From a virus, in IMG/VR virus record IMGVR_UViG_3300020123_000104, positions 1 through 33,777 of that record: 33,777 nt of DNA. One strand, written 5' to 3'. Each line of letters begins with the position of its first letter. Position 1 is the stretch's first letter. The translations under genes were made by a program, and so were the position numbers. Of the stretch, positions 6,505-14,585 are shown one piece after another. The notes under the pieces are model-generated. The model ran no database searches, had not been told where the DNA came from, and was given only the letters and a program-made list of their open reading frames with translations.

Positions 6505-7126
6505 AGGTGAAGTTAAGTTATACGCTGGAAAATTTAAGACAGTAGAAGAATTGGAAGCAGGATATAAAAACTCACTTCCAACATTTCAAGAAAATGAAAG
6601 CCTTAAAAAGAAATTAGATGATGTAACAAAAGTGCCAGATGAATATCTCACACCGTCTGATATTGCACTGCATGAGAATGATCTTGCTGAGATCAAACGC
6701 ATTGCCAAGAATAGCGGTTTAACACAAGCGCAATATGACAAGCTTGCGCGAGAAACAAATGCGCGGACACAAGCAAATATTCAATCGTTTGAAAATGCAA
6801 AAAAAGAATTGGGCGCTGATAAGCTAAATTTAATTCAAGACTTCGTGAAAAAACAATACGGCGATAAGGTTAGTGATGCACTCATGAAAAGCGTTATCAC
6901 TAATAAAGAATTGCGAGAGGAAATTTTAAACCAACGGACAGCGGCTTTGAATAGTGCAGCACCCGGTATGGGTCGAGCTAGTGGGTCTGGGTCATATCTT
7001 GTTACGCAAAAAGATGTCATGGCAGCGCGTGATGAAATGACCAAGGCTAGAGGTAAGGCGCGTATTGAGGCTCAAAAGAGATATATCTCACTTCAGCATC
7101 AAGTGGCGCATCAGAATAAGGGTTGA
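6473..7126 (+). CDS. Capsid scaffolding protein
   Basis: 217 residues, highly charged and almost wholly helical, as scaffolds are. An early YAGKFKTVEELEAGYKNSLP motif resembles the opening of many podovirus scaffold proteins. Mid-region KKLDDVTKVPDEYLTPSDIA and a Lys/Gln-rich C-terminus (KARIEAQKRYISLQHQVAHQ) follow; in this class the basic C-terminal helix binds the coat protein. Shorter than T7 gp9 (307). It sits between portal and capsid, as expected. It would fill the procapsid and leave before DNA packaging. RBS AAGGA lies about 11 bases upstream. Confidence 0.85.
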   Translation: MTTEAKATSTEGEVKLYAGKFKTVEELEAGYKNSLPTFQENESLKKKLDDVTKVPDEYLTPSDIALHENDLAEIKRIAKNSGLTQAQYDKLARETNARTQANIQSFENAKKELGADKLNLIQDFVKKQYGDKVSDALMKSVITNKELREEILNQRTAALNSAAPGMGRASGSGSYLVTQKDVMAARDEMTKARGKARIEAQKRYISLQHQVAHQNKG

Positions 7127-7307
7127 CGAACTACGCGGGTGAGTACTAGAATTAATCTATCTTAGGACAAGCCCGCATTTTGCGATAACCTTTGTCTCCA
7201 AGATCGAGAACAATATCAGCCGGTCATAATGCCATAACCTGATAGTTGATCAATAGTCGTTTTGCGTTCGCGCAAAATTATGTTGAACACTATCGGGAGA
7301 TGTCAGG
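7127..7307 (+). promoter_or_regulatory. Structured 181-base leader of the capsid gene
   Basis: No gene is visible here. Three substantial hairpins are present. The first is 7135-7176 (GCGGGT/GCCCGC base stem plus an upper stem 7143-7149/7162-7168), followed by ATTTT. The second is 7211-7248 (CAATATCAG/CTGATAGTTG, one bulge). The third is a perfect 7-bp stem with UUCG loop at 7260-7277. TTGATCAA (7246-7253) is a palindrome. No consensus promoter was found. Likely a processing, stability or attenuation region setting the high capsid expression level (inference). The capsid RBS GGGAG follows at about 7295. Confidence 0.55.
7135..7181 (+). terminator. Possible partial terminator before capsid gene
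   Basis: Base stem GCGGGT (7135-7140)/GCCCGC (7171-7176), an extended upper stem and the tail ATTTT at 7177-7181. The T run is short, so this would be leaky or act as an RNA processing site. It lies 9 bases after the scaffold stop. Confidence 0.4.
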
Positions 7308-8192
7308 ATGACAGACCAAATAGACTTAGCTACGGCGTCGCAACTATTCGACACCGAAGTCACTATTAAATATCAAAATAAACAATTCTTAGCAGAAACC
7401 ATTGAAGAACGTCACGGAACGACTGGTGAAGCAACCAACGTACCCGTTTCTGACATCATCGAAATGGAATCGCAAACATTCGCACCGGCTGACATTCCTG
7501 TCACGCCAGTAAATCCAACTAACGTAATGATCGTGCCTTACAACTATGCACTCAAAACCGTTATTGGTGGTGGCGAAAAGACTTTATTCGCGTACGACAA
7601 GATTGTGGATCATGCCAAATTGCACGGCTTAGCTGCTGCACGTATGGTGGATTACATCAAGATCGCTGCGCTATTCGGCTATAGTGGTTTCGGCAGTATT
7701 TTTACTGTTGCAGCCAATGTAGGGGCTAACACAGGGATGAATGAGGGGAAACTCGCTCAGGCATTGAGCTACCTTGAGGATCAAGGTGTGGATGTTATGG
7801 AAAATTCCACCTCTCTATGGCTTCCTGCAATCACCAAGCAGTCGATGTTGGCTGATGAACGCGTTGTTAACTTGTTCTATAACGACAAGCGTCCTTTGGT
7901 TGATAACGTTTTAGCGTCCTACTTAGGCGTTGATATTCGTACTTTGGGTAGCAATGGTATCAATACAATCCCATTCACCACTTCAATGGGTATCAATACT
8001 TATTTAGTTCCGCTCGTGCATGAAGACGCAATGGTACAAATCTTCAACCGCGATGTGTCAACCTCGATTACATGGGTGCCACAAAACGACCGTTGGGAAT
8101 TATTGACTGTAGTAACGTCAGGTGCGCAAGTAATACAGCCTAATGGTATCGCACTGATCACAGTCGAAAACCCCTACGCGGCTAACCCATAA
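7308..8192 (+). CDS. Major capsid protein
   Basis: 294 residues, between scaffold and tail genes, in the position of T7 gp10 (345). N-terminal helix region TDQIDLATASQLFDTEVTIK, then ESQTFAPADIPVTPVNPTNV, a helical spine (AAARMVDYIKIAALFGYSGF) and a C-terminal domain ending in beta strands are consistent with an HK97-fold coat subunit of short-tailed phages. It lacks extra decoration domains, and a separate candidate decoration gene follows. The ATG has GGGAG about 8 bases upstream and a long structured leader. It is the most abundant virion protein by inference. Confidence 0.88.
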   Translation: MTDQIDLATASQLFDTEVTIKYQNKQFLAETIEERHGTTGEATNVPVSDIIEMESQTFAPADIPVTPVNPTNVMIVPYNYALKTVIGGGEKTLFAYDKIVDHAKLHGLAAARMVDYIKIAALFGYSGFGSIFTVAANVGANTGMNEGKLAQALSYLEDQGVDVMENSTSLWLPAITKQSMLADERVVNLFYNDKRPLVDNVLASYLGVDIRTLGSNGINTIPFTTSMGINTYLVPLVHEDAMVQIFNRDVSTSITWVPQNDRWELLTVVTSGAQVIQPNGIALITVENPYAANP

Positions 8193-8210
8193 TCAAGGAG
8201 GATTATAAGC

Positions 8211-9281
8211 ATGACTACTCAAGTTGTTTGGGGAACGTTAGGAAAAGTAACAGGCGGATTAAGCGGCACCGCTCCTGAGATTTTCGTGGGTTCAACAGAT
8301 CAAACCGCAGCCGTTATTACAACTGCTGGCGCGATCTCAGTACAATATGGCTATGGTATCTTTAAAGTCGGCGATATTATTTATGTCAACGGCGACCAAG
8401 ATGGAACACCATTCCAAGATGTGTACCAAGTAACCGCTACAAGCGGTGGGTCATTAGTTCCATATGCAGCAGCCGTTGGCGGCGCATTATTGGCGGCTAA
8501 TAACTTATCTGACGTCGTTTCTGTGTCAAGCTCAAGACACAACCTTGGATTAGGCACGGCTGACAATGTTCAGTTTGCTAATATCCAAGCAGGTGCAAGT
8601 GGTGCTGCGGGTTATGTTGCATCTTATCCGTCTGCGGCTACATCAGGTAGCTTACGATTGGTGGGTGTTGCAAACTCAGGTGACTATGTTGTCACAATCA
8701 GCAACGCATCGCATGGGCAAGCAACCGTTTACTCGATCCCTGATGTGGGCGCATCAACTGGTCAATTCCTTGTTAAAACTGCCGCATTGGTTGATACCAA
8801 CTTTATCGCTGCGTCTGGCACAGCCGGTAAAGTGGTTGATTCAGGCTACGGCGTTAACAACATCCAGTTATATGCAAGCGTTGCAATTTCTGCGGCTGAA
8901 TTTAAAGCATTGTACTCCGCTCCAAAGCTTTTAATTGCAGCTCCAGGCGCTAACAAGCTCATTATTGTTGATCGCATTGAGTTAATCATGACATTCGTTT
9001 CAGCAGCGTATGCGGATGGTGGTGTCGTTGGATTCCAATACGACTCAACAGTACATGGTGCAGGTGCCGCAGCGACCAACACTGAGGCCGCAGCAGACTT
9101 CTTTGCAGCAGCAAGCACAACCTTCCCATTCAACGGGGTTGCTGGTAATACGGTTGCAATATTACCGTTTAGCACAACGGTAAATAAAGGCTTGTATCTA
9201 AGCTGCTTGACGCAGGATTTTACAACAGGTGATGGTACCTTCGTTTGTAAGATTCACTACCGCATAGTCGCAACGGCTTAA
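8211..9281 (+). CDS. Virion surface protein with fibre-like repeats (decoration or fibre)
   Basis: 356 residues, Ala/Gly/Ser/Thr/Val-rich with almost no charged helices, typical of beta-structured surface proteins. Residues about 95-118 read LAANNLSDVVSVSSSRHNLG followed by LGTADNVQF, the short fibre repeat also found in the second fibre gene at 22372 (the DNA shares 14 identical bases at 8547-8560 and 22657-22670). The C-terminal third resembles a compact beta domain. Its position directly behind the capsid gene favours a head decoration or head fibre. Strong RBS AAGGAGG. A hairpin follows the stop. Confidence 0.65.
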   Translation: MTTQVVWGTLGKVTGGLSGTAPEIFVGSTDQTAAVITTAGAISVQYGYGIFKVGDIIYVNGDQDGTPFQDVYQVTATSGGSLVPYAAAVGGALLAANNLSDVVSVSSSRHNLGLGTADNVQFANIQAGASGAAGYVASYPSAATSGSLRLVGVANSGDYVVTISNASHGQATVYSIPDVGASTGQFLVKTAALVDTNFIAASGTAGKVVDSGYGVNNIQLYASVAISAAEFKALYSAPKLLIAAPGANKLIIVDRIELIMTFVSAAYADGGVVGFQYDSTVHGAGAAATNTEAAADFFAAASTTFPFNGVAGNTVAILPFSTTVNKGLYLSCLTQDFTTGDGTFVCKIHYRIVATA

Positions 9282-9295
9282 TGGTGCTCGAAGTA

Positions 9296-9324
9296 GGGGC
9301 AGCCTCTCACTGCCCCCATTTCTT
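9296..9324 (+). terminator. Hairpin with short T tail after capsid/decoration genes
   Basis: GGGGCAG (9296-9302) pairs with CTGCCCC (9310-9316) across a 7-base loop, followed by CATTTCTT. It is a moderate intrinsic terminator that would reduce, but perhaps not stop, transcription into the tail genes. The next gene's RBS (AGGAGG) follows at once. Confidence 0.6.
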
Positions 9325-9337
9325 ATAGGAGGCACTC

Positions 9338-9907
9338 ATGCCATCTCAGCTACAATTAGTTAATCGTTGTCTATCTGAGCTTGGACGGCTTGCAGTGTCG
9401 GCTATTACAGATAGTCAAGACGCGCAGTATGTTGCTGCGAAGATTAATGAATTATTTCCAGAAATGTTGCTTGAAACAACATGGAATTTTTGTGTTGTTT
9501 ATCGAACAGATGATACGCCATTATCGACTAATTTCTCGCCAGATTTTAGTTATACCTATCAATTACCTGGTGACTTTGGAAAATTCTTTAAATGGGCATC
9601 AACTGGTGCACAGTGGCCGCTTTATGAGTTTGCAGATGGTCTTTTGCTAGCGCAAACGTTACCTGTTCAGTATTATTACATATCCAATCAGCCTTCATTC
9701 ACAGTATTAACGCCCTTATTTTCAAGAGCATTAATTCTGTATGCTGCTGCTAAATCAGCACCCACCCTTACAAACAACGTTCAGTTAGCGCAGTATCTTC
9801 AAAAGGAATATGAGAAAATTTTGGTACGCGCTATACTTCAAAATGATATGGAACGTAGCGTTCAAACTACACCATACAATGATTTCGATAGAATTACGTT
9901 TGTGTAG
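9338..9907 (+). CDS. Tail tubular protein A (adaptor), T7 gp11-like
   Basis: 189 residues (T7 gp11 has 196). The N-terminus MPSQLQLVNRCLSELGRLAV, then AAKINELFPEMLLETTWNFC, is the typical helical opening of podoviral gatekeeper/adaptor proteins, followed by YTYQLPGDFGKFFKWAS and a helical C-terminus. Twelve copies would form the ring between portal and nozzle. RBS AGGAGG 6 bases upstream. It is followed by tail tube B, as in T7. Confidence 0.9.
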   Translation: MPSQLQLVNRCLSELGRLAVSAITDSQDAQYVAAKINELFPEMLLETTWNFCVVYRTDDTPLSTNFSPDFSYTYQLPGDFGKFFKWASTGAQWPLYEFADGLLLAQTLPVQYYYISNQPSFTVLTPLFSRALILYAAAKSAPTLTNNVQLAQYLQKEYEKILVRAILQNDMERSVQTTPYNDFDRITFV

Positions 9908-9921
9908 CACAAGGACGGGCT

Positions 9922-12030
9922 ATGGCAAAATTAATACGCCAAACATCCTTTTCGACCGGTGAGGTTGATCAGGTTACATGGAAAAGAACTGACATAAATG
10001 AATATCTAACGGCTGCGCAGAGTTTATTAAATTGCGAAGTTGGGACGACTGGCCTTGCTAAAAAACGCAAAGGCACAGAGTTTATGTTAGATGTGACGGC
10101 CTACGCTAACCCAAATTCTCGTATGTACGAATTTGTCGACAAGAATGATAATTATTATATTGTCATGTCAGCCAATGGCCATTTTTATGTATTTGATGCG
10201 CCTAGTGATTCTGTTCAGGTCGTGACGGGTCGCGGCAATAATGTAGTGACTAAACGTGGAACCAACGTGGTTGCTATATCGAATGGATTGCCTTTTGTTC
10301 AAGCTATTGTGACCCCATATATTACAACAGACCTTGATGAAATTGACTACACGCAAGACAATGACACACTCATTCTGACGCACCCTAATTACGCGCCAGG
10401 TAGAATTTATATTAGCTCATATGCGACGAGCCCACCGACGTTTGCATTTCAATACTTAGATATTTACCCATTACCGTCATATGATTTTAGTACGATTAAC
10501 TATAATAATTTCAATGTGACACTGAGCGTGACTGGCACGCCACCAACATTGACTTTTCAATTTACCGGCGTTGGTGCTGATCCTGGTTTTAATAATGACT
10601 GGATAGGTGGTGAAATTATTGGTGGTGGCGTAAGCGCTACATCTCCAATTGGTTATGCGATTATTACGGCGGTTTCCTATTCTGGATCGGGTGGTGGTAC
10701 CGTAACATTTACAGCAATCGTTCAACTTCCTTTTGAGACTGATTCGACACGTTATGCGCGGAAAGGATCACAATATTCGATTCGCCAACCCGCATGGAGC
10801 GCAACACTCGGTTATCCTGCAAAAGTGACGTTCTATCAAAATAGATTATGGCTGGCAAATACAAACGCATTAAATACAACGGTATTTGGCTCACGCATTA
10901 ATGCACCAATTGATTTTGATGTCGCAACAGGTCGTGATACGGATGCAATCGTTTATACGATTGGTCAAAGTAATTCTGGCGATATCACATGGATGAATGG
11001 CGGTAAGCAGCTTGAAATTTATTGTGAGAATTATGAGTTTGCTTGTCCTCAAGATGATAATGCGGCATTAACACCATCAACATTCTCGATACGTCAGCAA
11101 TCATCTTATGGTGCATCAACTAAATTAAAACCAGTGACCTATATCAATGATTCCTACTATGCAAACAAAACTGGTAAAGCGGTTATTAACTTTCACTTTA
11201 ATGGTGTGGGTTTAACATACGTTGCGAGTAACGTTTCTGCTGCATCAAGTCATCTTGTAAAAAATCCAAGTAATCGTGCATTATTAAGAGGCGATGATAC
11301 ATCACAGGATAATTTCATTTATTTCTTGAATCACAGTGATAGTACGTTATCTGCATTTCAGTTTGCGAGCGAATATAAACTAGCAGCATTAACGCCAGTT
11401 ACATTCCAAGATAATATTGGTTTGATTGATATCGTAACGGTCGATAATCAGATATTTATTCTAAAATTTTATGAGCTCACAAGAACGTATGCAATTGAAA
11501 GGTTCACGCCAGATATTAAAACAGATAGTAGCCGTGAAAGACCAATGGCATCAAACGGCCTTGTTACAGGGCTTTCGATGTTAAATGGTTATACGGTTCA
11601 AGTTGTCTATCAAAACCAAGATTTCGGACAATATCTGGTATCGGATGGTCAAATTACGGTTGAAAATCCTGGATTAATAGCTGATACCGTATCGGTAGGC
11701 TTACTGTATGACGTTGAAATCATCCCAATGTATCCTTATGCAAGTCCAAGCTCGGCACCGTTGATGAAGAATCTAAGCCGTATTTATGTGGATTATTTCG
11801 AATCGTTAAATTTTTACATCAATGGTAAGCTAGTACCATATCAGAATTTTGCTGATATTCAGGCAGGATTGCCATTACAACCACAGACTGACACAGCAGT
11901 CTTTGCGCCAGTTTCGGGATGGAACCGAAATATTAAGGGTGTAAATGACGCGATTGTAATTAGACAATCTTCCCCGTTTGATTTACAGATATTGGCAATC
12001 GGCTATCAAATAGAAATGGCAATAATCTAA
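9922..12030 (+). CDS. Tail tubular protein B (nozzle), T7 gp12-like
   Basis: 702 residues (T7 gp12 has 794). The opening KLIRQTSFSTGEVDQVTWKR followed by LTAAQSLLNCEVGTTGLAKK and RKGTEFM is the signature start of podoviral tail nozzle proteins. The rest is long beta-rich sequence with many Tyr/Asn/Asp residues (FDVATGRDTDAIVYTIGQSN). Six copies would form the distal tail tube and carry the fibres. The gene lies immediately after tube A, with 14 bases between. Confidence 0.92.
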   Translation: MAKLIRQTSFSTGEVDQVTWKRTDINEYLTAAQSLLNCEVGTTGLAKKRKGTEFMLDVTAYANPNSRMYEFVDKNDNYYIVMSANGHFYVFDAPSDSVQVVTGRGNNVVTKRGTNVVAISNGLPFVQAIVTPYITTDLDEIDYTQDNDTLILTHPNYAPGRIYISSYATSPPTFAFQYLDIYPLPSYDFSTINYNNFNVTLSVTGTPPTLTFQFTGVGADPGFNNDWIGGEIIGGGVSATSPIGYAIITAVSYSGSGGGTVTFTAIVQLPFETDSTRYARKGSQYSIRQPAWSATLGYPAKVTFYQNRLWLANTNALNTTVFGSRINAPIDFDVATGRDTDAIVYTIGQSNSGDITWMNGGKQLEIYCENYEFACPQDDNAALTPSTFSIRQQSSYGASTKLKPVTYINDSYYANKTGKAVINFHFNGVGLTYVASNVSAASSHLVKNPSNRALLRGDDTSQDNFIYFLNHSDSTLSAFQFASEYKLAALTPVTFQDNIGLIDIVTVDNQIFILKFYELTRTYAIERFTPDIKTDSSRERPMASNGLVTGLSMLNGYTVQVVYQNQDFGQYLVSDGQITVENPGLIADTVSVGLLYDVEIIPMYPYASPSSAPLMKNLSRIYVDYFESLNFYINGKLVPYQNFADIQAGLPLQPQTDTAVFAPVSGWNRNIKGVNDAIVIRQSSPFDLQILAIGYQIEMAII

Positions 12031-12039
12031 GGAGGGATT

Positions 12040-12486
12040 ATGGGATTGGAAGTCGCAGCCGTTATTATGGCAGGGATTGCAACGGGTGCTAAGGTTGCAC
12101 AAATGGGTGAACAATATAATTCGGCTGAAGCGCAGGAAAAGTCACTCGATCTTCAATCAACACAGCAAACGCTTGCTACACAGCAAAAAACTCTCTCGAA
12201 TTATGATGTCATGGAGAAAGTGCTCGATGCGCAGACAGCAGCAATGACTACGCGCGGGACTGCCTTTTCATCACCTAGCTTCAATGCTATTCAACGAAAT
12301 ACAGTGAATGTTGGGGCAAAACAAGGTCGTAATATTGAGATCGAAGGTGATCTTGCTCAGCAAAATATTGAAAATGAAAAAGAGAATGTTAGAAACACAC
12401 TCTACTCACAATTATTTGGTGATATTTCAGGTTTTGCAATGTCTGCCTTTGGCGTAGCTTCTAAAATGCCATCATTGGAGAGCTAA
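12040..12486 (+). CDS. Internal virion (ejection) protein, T7 gp14-like
   Basis: 148 residues. A hydrophobic Ala/Gly/Ile N-terminus (GLEVAAVIMAGIATGAKVAQ) is followed by a long Gln/Ala-rich helix, then NAIQRNTVNVGAKQGRNIEI and a hydrophobic end. Small ejection proteins of the gp14 class have this layout and insert in the outer membrane during DNA entry. RBS AAGGAGGG precedes the ATG. Position after tube B and before two or three large internal proteins supports the call. Confidence 0.75.
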   Translation: MGLEVAAVIMAGIATGAKVAQMGEQYNSAEAQEKSLDLQSTQQTLATQQKTLSNYDVMEKVLDAQTAAMTTRGTAFSSPSFNAIQRNTVNVGAKQGRNIEIEGDLAQQNIENEKENVRNTLYSQLFGDISGFAMSAFGVASKMPSLES

Positions 12487-12488
12487 TA

Positions 12489-14582
12489 ATGGCTGAATTA
12501 CCACAACTTCAAGACACTCAACCCGTCTTAAACGTTCAGAATGTGCAGAGCACGGCAACGGGATACGATGCGTTTGCAGAGACACTAGATAAATTATCTA
12601 GTCAAGCTGAAGATCAAGTTCAAAAGATTAACGCTCAGCAATCTCAATCAATGTATATTAATTCCATTGCGAATATTGAACAGTTAAAAACAACTTCTGA
12701 AATGCGATTACTGGAACATCCTGATCAAGCATCCAGAATTTCAGATGACATGCAGTCCTCGATTGATCAAGTGAAGCAAGCTGCATTCGTAAACAGCGAA
12801 GATCGCGCTAAATTAAATTTTTATGCGGATAGAGCAGGTGATGAAGTCGATCTAAAAGGTACAGATGCAAGCGTTAAACAAGCGCAATTAACGGCAGCAT
12901 TTACGCATTATGCTAACTTCCCAGATCAATTGAAAGCGTATCAAGACGCGCTTTCTTCAGGGGATGAAGCAACCGCTACTAATATACAAACCTCAATGGT
13001 TTCAAACTTAAAAAATTTAGTTTTAACGCGGTCGATTACACCAGAGCAAGCGGGTAGTAGTTTTAAAATGATGAGCACTGTAGCGGATGCTGCTCAAGAT
13101 CGTATGACTCTTGCAAATGTTCTTAATAATGGCGGCAGTGTTACTGCAAAAGATTATCATACTGTTAATTCAAGTCCTCTTAATCAAACGCCAAATGGAA
13201 ATGCTAATGCACCCATTAATGGAAATACACAATGGTTAGCAAATACCTATAATAATGATAAAAGTTTTCAAGGTGTAGAAGCTGCTATCCTAAGTGGAAA
13301 TATGCCTAACATGGCAGCATTTACTAACTTACCAAAAGACCAGCGTGATCATGCAATTCTTACAGCGCAAGGTGTGCAGATAGCAAATGGTATTATTAAT
13401 TCTGGTGAACCACTTCCTGCTATTCAAAAAACTTATCAACAATTAAGTACGCCAGGAACTACATTAAATTACACTCAAAAAGCCACGAGAAACGTATTAG
13501 AAAATTATATTAATAATTTGAAAAACGGTAATTATTTAGCTGTCATTGGTAAAACCCCTCAGGGTGGTGCCATTATGCAGAATTTTATTGATAAAAATGC
13601 GGCTATTCAAAATTCGCCTTTAGATGATAATCAAAAAGCGCAAGCAATGGAGCAGAATAGAAATGACATGGTAAATGCGGCTGTTGCGTATGGTCATGCG
13701 CATCATATTCCTGATGATTTAATTAAACCAATTCCCGCAACCGATCTTGCGCAAATGCAAAATGGTTTTACATTAAATCAAAATCCAGCCATTGTTATAC
13801 AAACATTAGGTCAATATAACAAAGTCAATCAAGCATATGTTGCTAACTCTTTAAAAGATCCAACACAACGTTTGATTGCTCAGACATTAAGTAATGTGGG
13901 TGATGGTGTTAAGCCATCAGATCAACTTGATTTCATTGCAGCAAATCAGACTGGACGAAATTTCAGTGATATAAAGCCGGATGGATCAGGCGTGAATGAT
14001 AGCAAGATGCGTGCGCGCATTGGAACGGATTTAAAAGATCAATTAAGTTTTATGGGTCAGCAAAATAATTTTATGGATGGTCAAACATTCCAAGCATCAA
14101 TGATTAATTCCACATTGAATTATGCGAAATATCTTGCTGCAAAAAATAATGATCTCACTATGAGTAATTGGTCAAAGTGGGTGGATCAAGCAAGTGCTAT
14201 TTATAAAAATGCTTATCCCATACAATCAAACACAAATTATATTGTTAATCCAAAACAATTAGCGCAACCACTTACATCAAGTGAATTAGATACACTTGCA
14301 AATTATGCGACGAATAAAGGATATGATTCATTGCATCAAGGTGTTTCAGATTCCGTTTTTCAACGTATGCAATCTCGAAATCCATTAAGGATGCGTATAT
14401 CTCCAACAAATAACATTGAAGCCGTTGATCAAAATGGTTCTGTTTATTTTAGCCAACCTTATAGCACTAATTTATTATCAGCAGCGAAGGCAGATGCAGC
14501 AGCGCGAGAAACTGCACGTAAGCAAGATGTAGCACAGGCGCAAGAGGAACAGGCCAAAATGTTATTACATATAGGTCAATAA
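12489..14582 (+). CDS. Internal virion protein, T7 gp15-like
   Basis: 697 residues (T7 gp15 has 747). It is polar, Gln/Asn-rich and mainly helical throughout, with an N-terminal coiled region (TLDKLSSQAEDQVQKINAQQ) and a C-terminal Ala/Gln/Arg-rich helix. There is no membrane span or enzyme motif. Its size and its place directly after the gp14-like gene mark it as the second ejection protein, which forms part of the periplasmic channel. Start ATG 12489, three bases after the upstream stop. Confidence 0.75.
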   Translation: MAELPQLQDTQPVLNVQNVQSTATGYDAFAETLDKLSSQAEDQVQKINAQQSQSMYINSIANIEQLKTTSEMRLLEHPDQASRISDDMQSSIDQVKQAAFVNSEDRAKLNFYADRAGDEVDLKGTDASVKQAQLTAAFTHYANFPDQLKAYQDALSSGDEATATNIQTSMVSNLKNLVLTRSITPEQAGSSFKMMSTVADAAQDRMTLANVLNNGGSVTAKDYHTVNSSPLNQTPNGNANAPINGNTQWLANTYNNDKSFQGVEAAILSGNMPNMAAFTNLPKDQRDHAILTAQGVQIANGIINSGEPLPAIQKTYQQLSTPGTTLNYTQKATRNVLENYINNLKNGNYLAVIGKTPQGGAIMQNFIDKNAAIQNSPLDDNQKAQAMEQNRNDMVNAAVAYGHAHHIPDDLIKPIPATDLAQMQNGFTLNQNPAIVIQTLGQYNKVNQAYVANSLKDPTQRLIAQTLSNVGDGVKPSDQLDFIAANQTGRNFSDIKPDGSGVNDSKMRARIGTDLKDQLSFMGQQNNFMDGQTFQASMINSTLNYAKYLAAKNNDLTMSNWSKWVDQASAIYKNAYPIQSNTNYIVNPKQLAQPLTSSELDTLANYATNKGYDSLHQGVSDSVFQRMQSRNPLRMRISPTNNIEAVDQNGSVYFSQPYSTNLLSAAKADAAARETARKQDVAQAQEEQAKMLLHIGQ

Positions 14583-14585
14583 CCT

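Noticed and set aside
8846-9175. Minus-strand 109-codon open frame in the capsid-adjacent gene
   Set aside because: Ala-rich shadow of the plus-strand surface protein; no ribosome binding site.
9296-9324. Strong end of the capsid transcript
   Set aside because: The hairpin is good but the tail is CATTTCTT, and tail genes with no promoter of their own follow at once, so it is at most partial.
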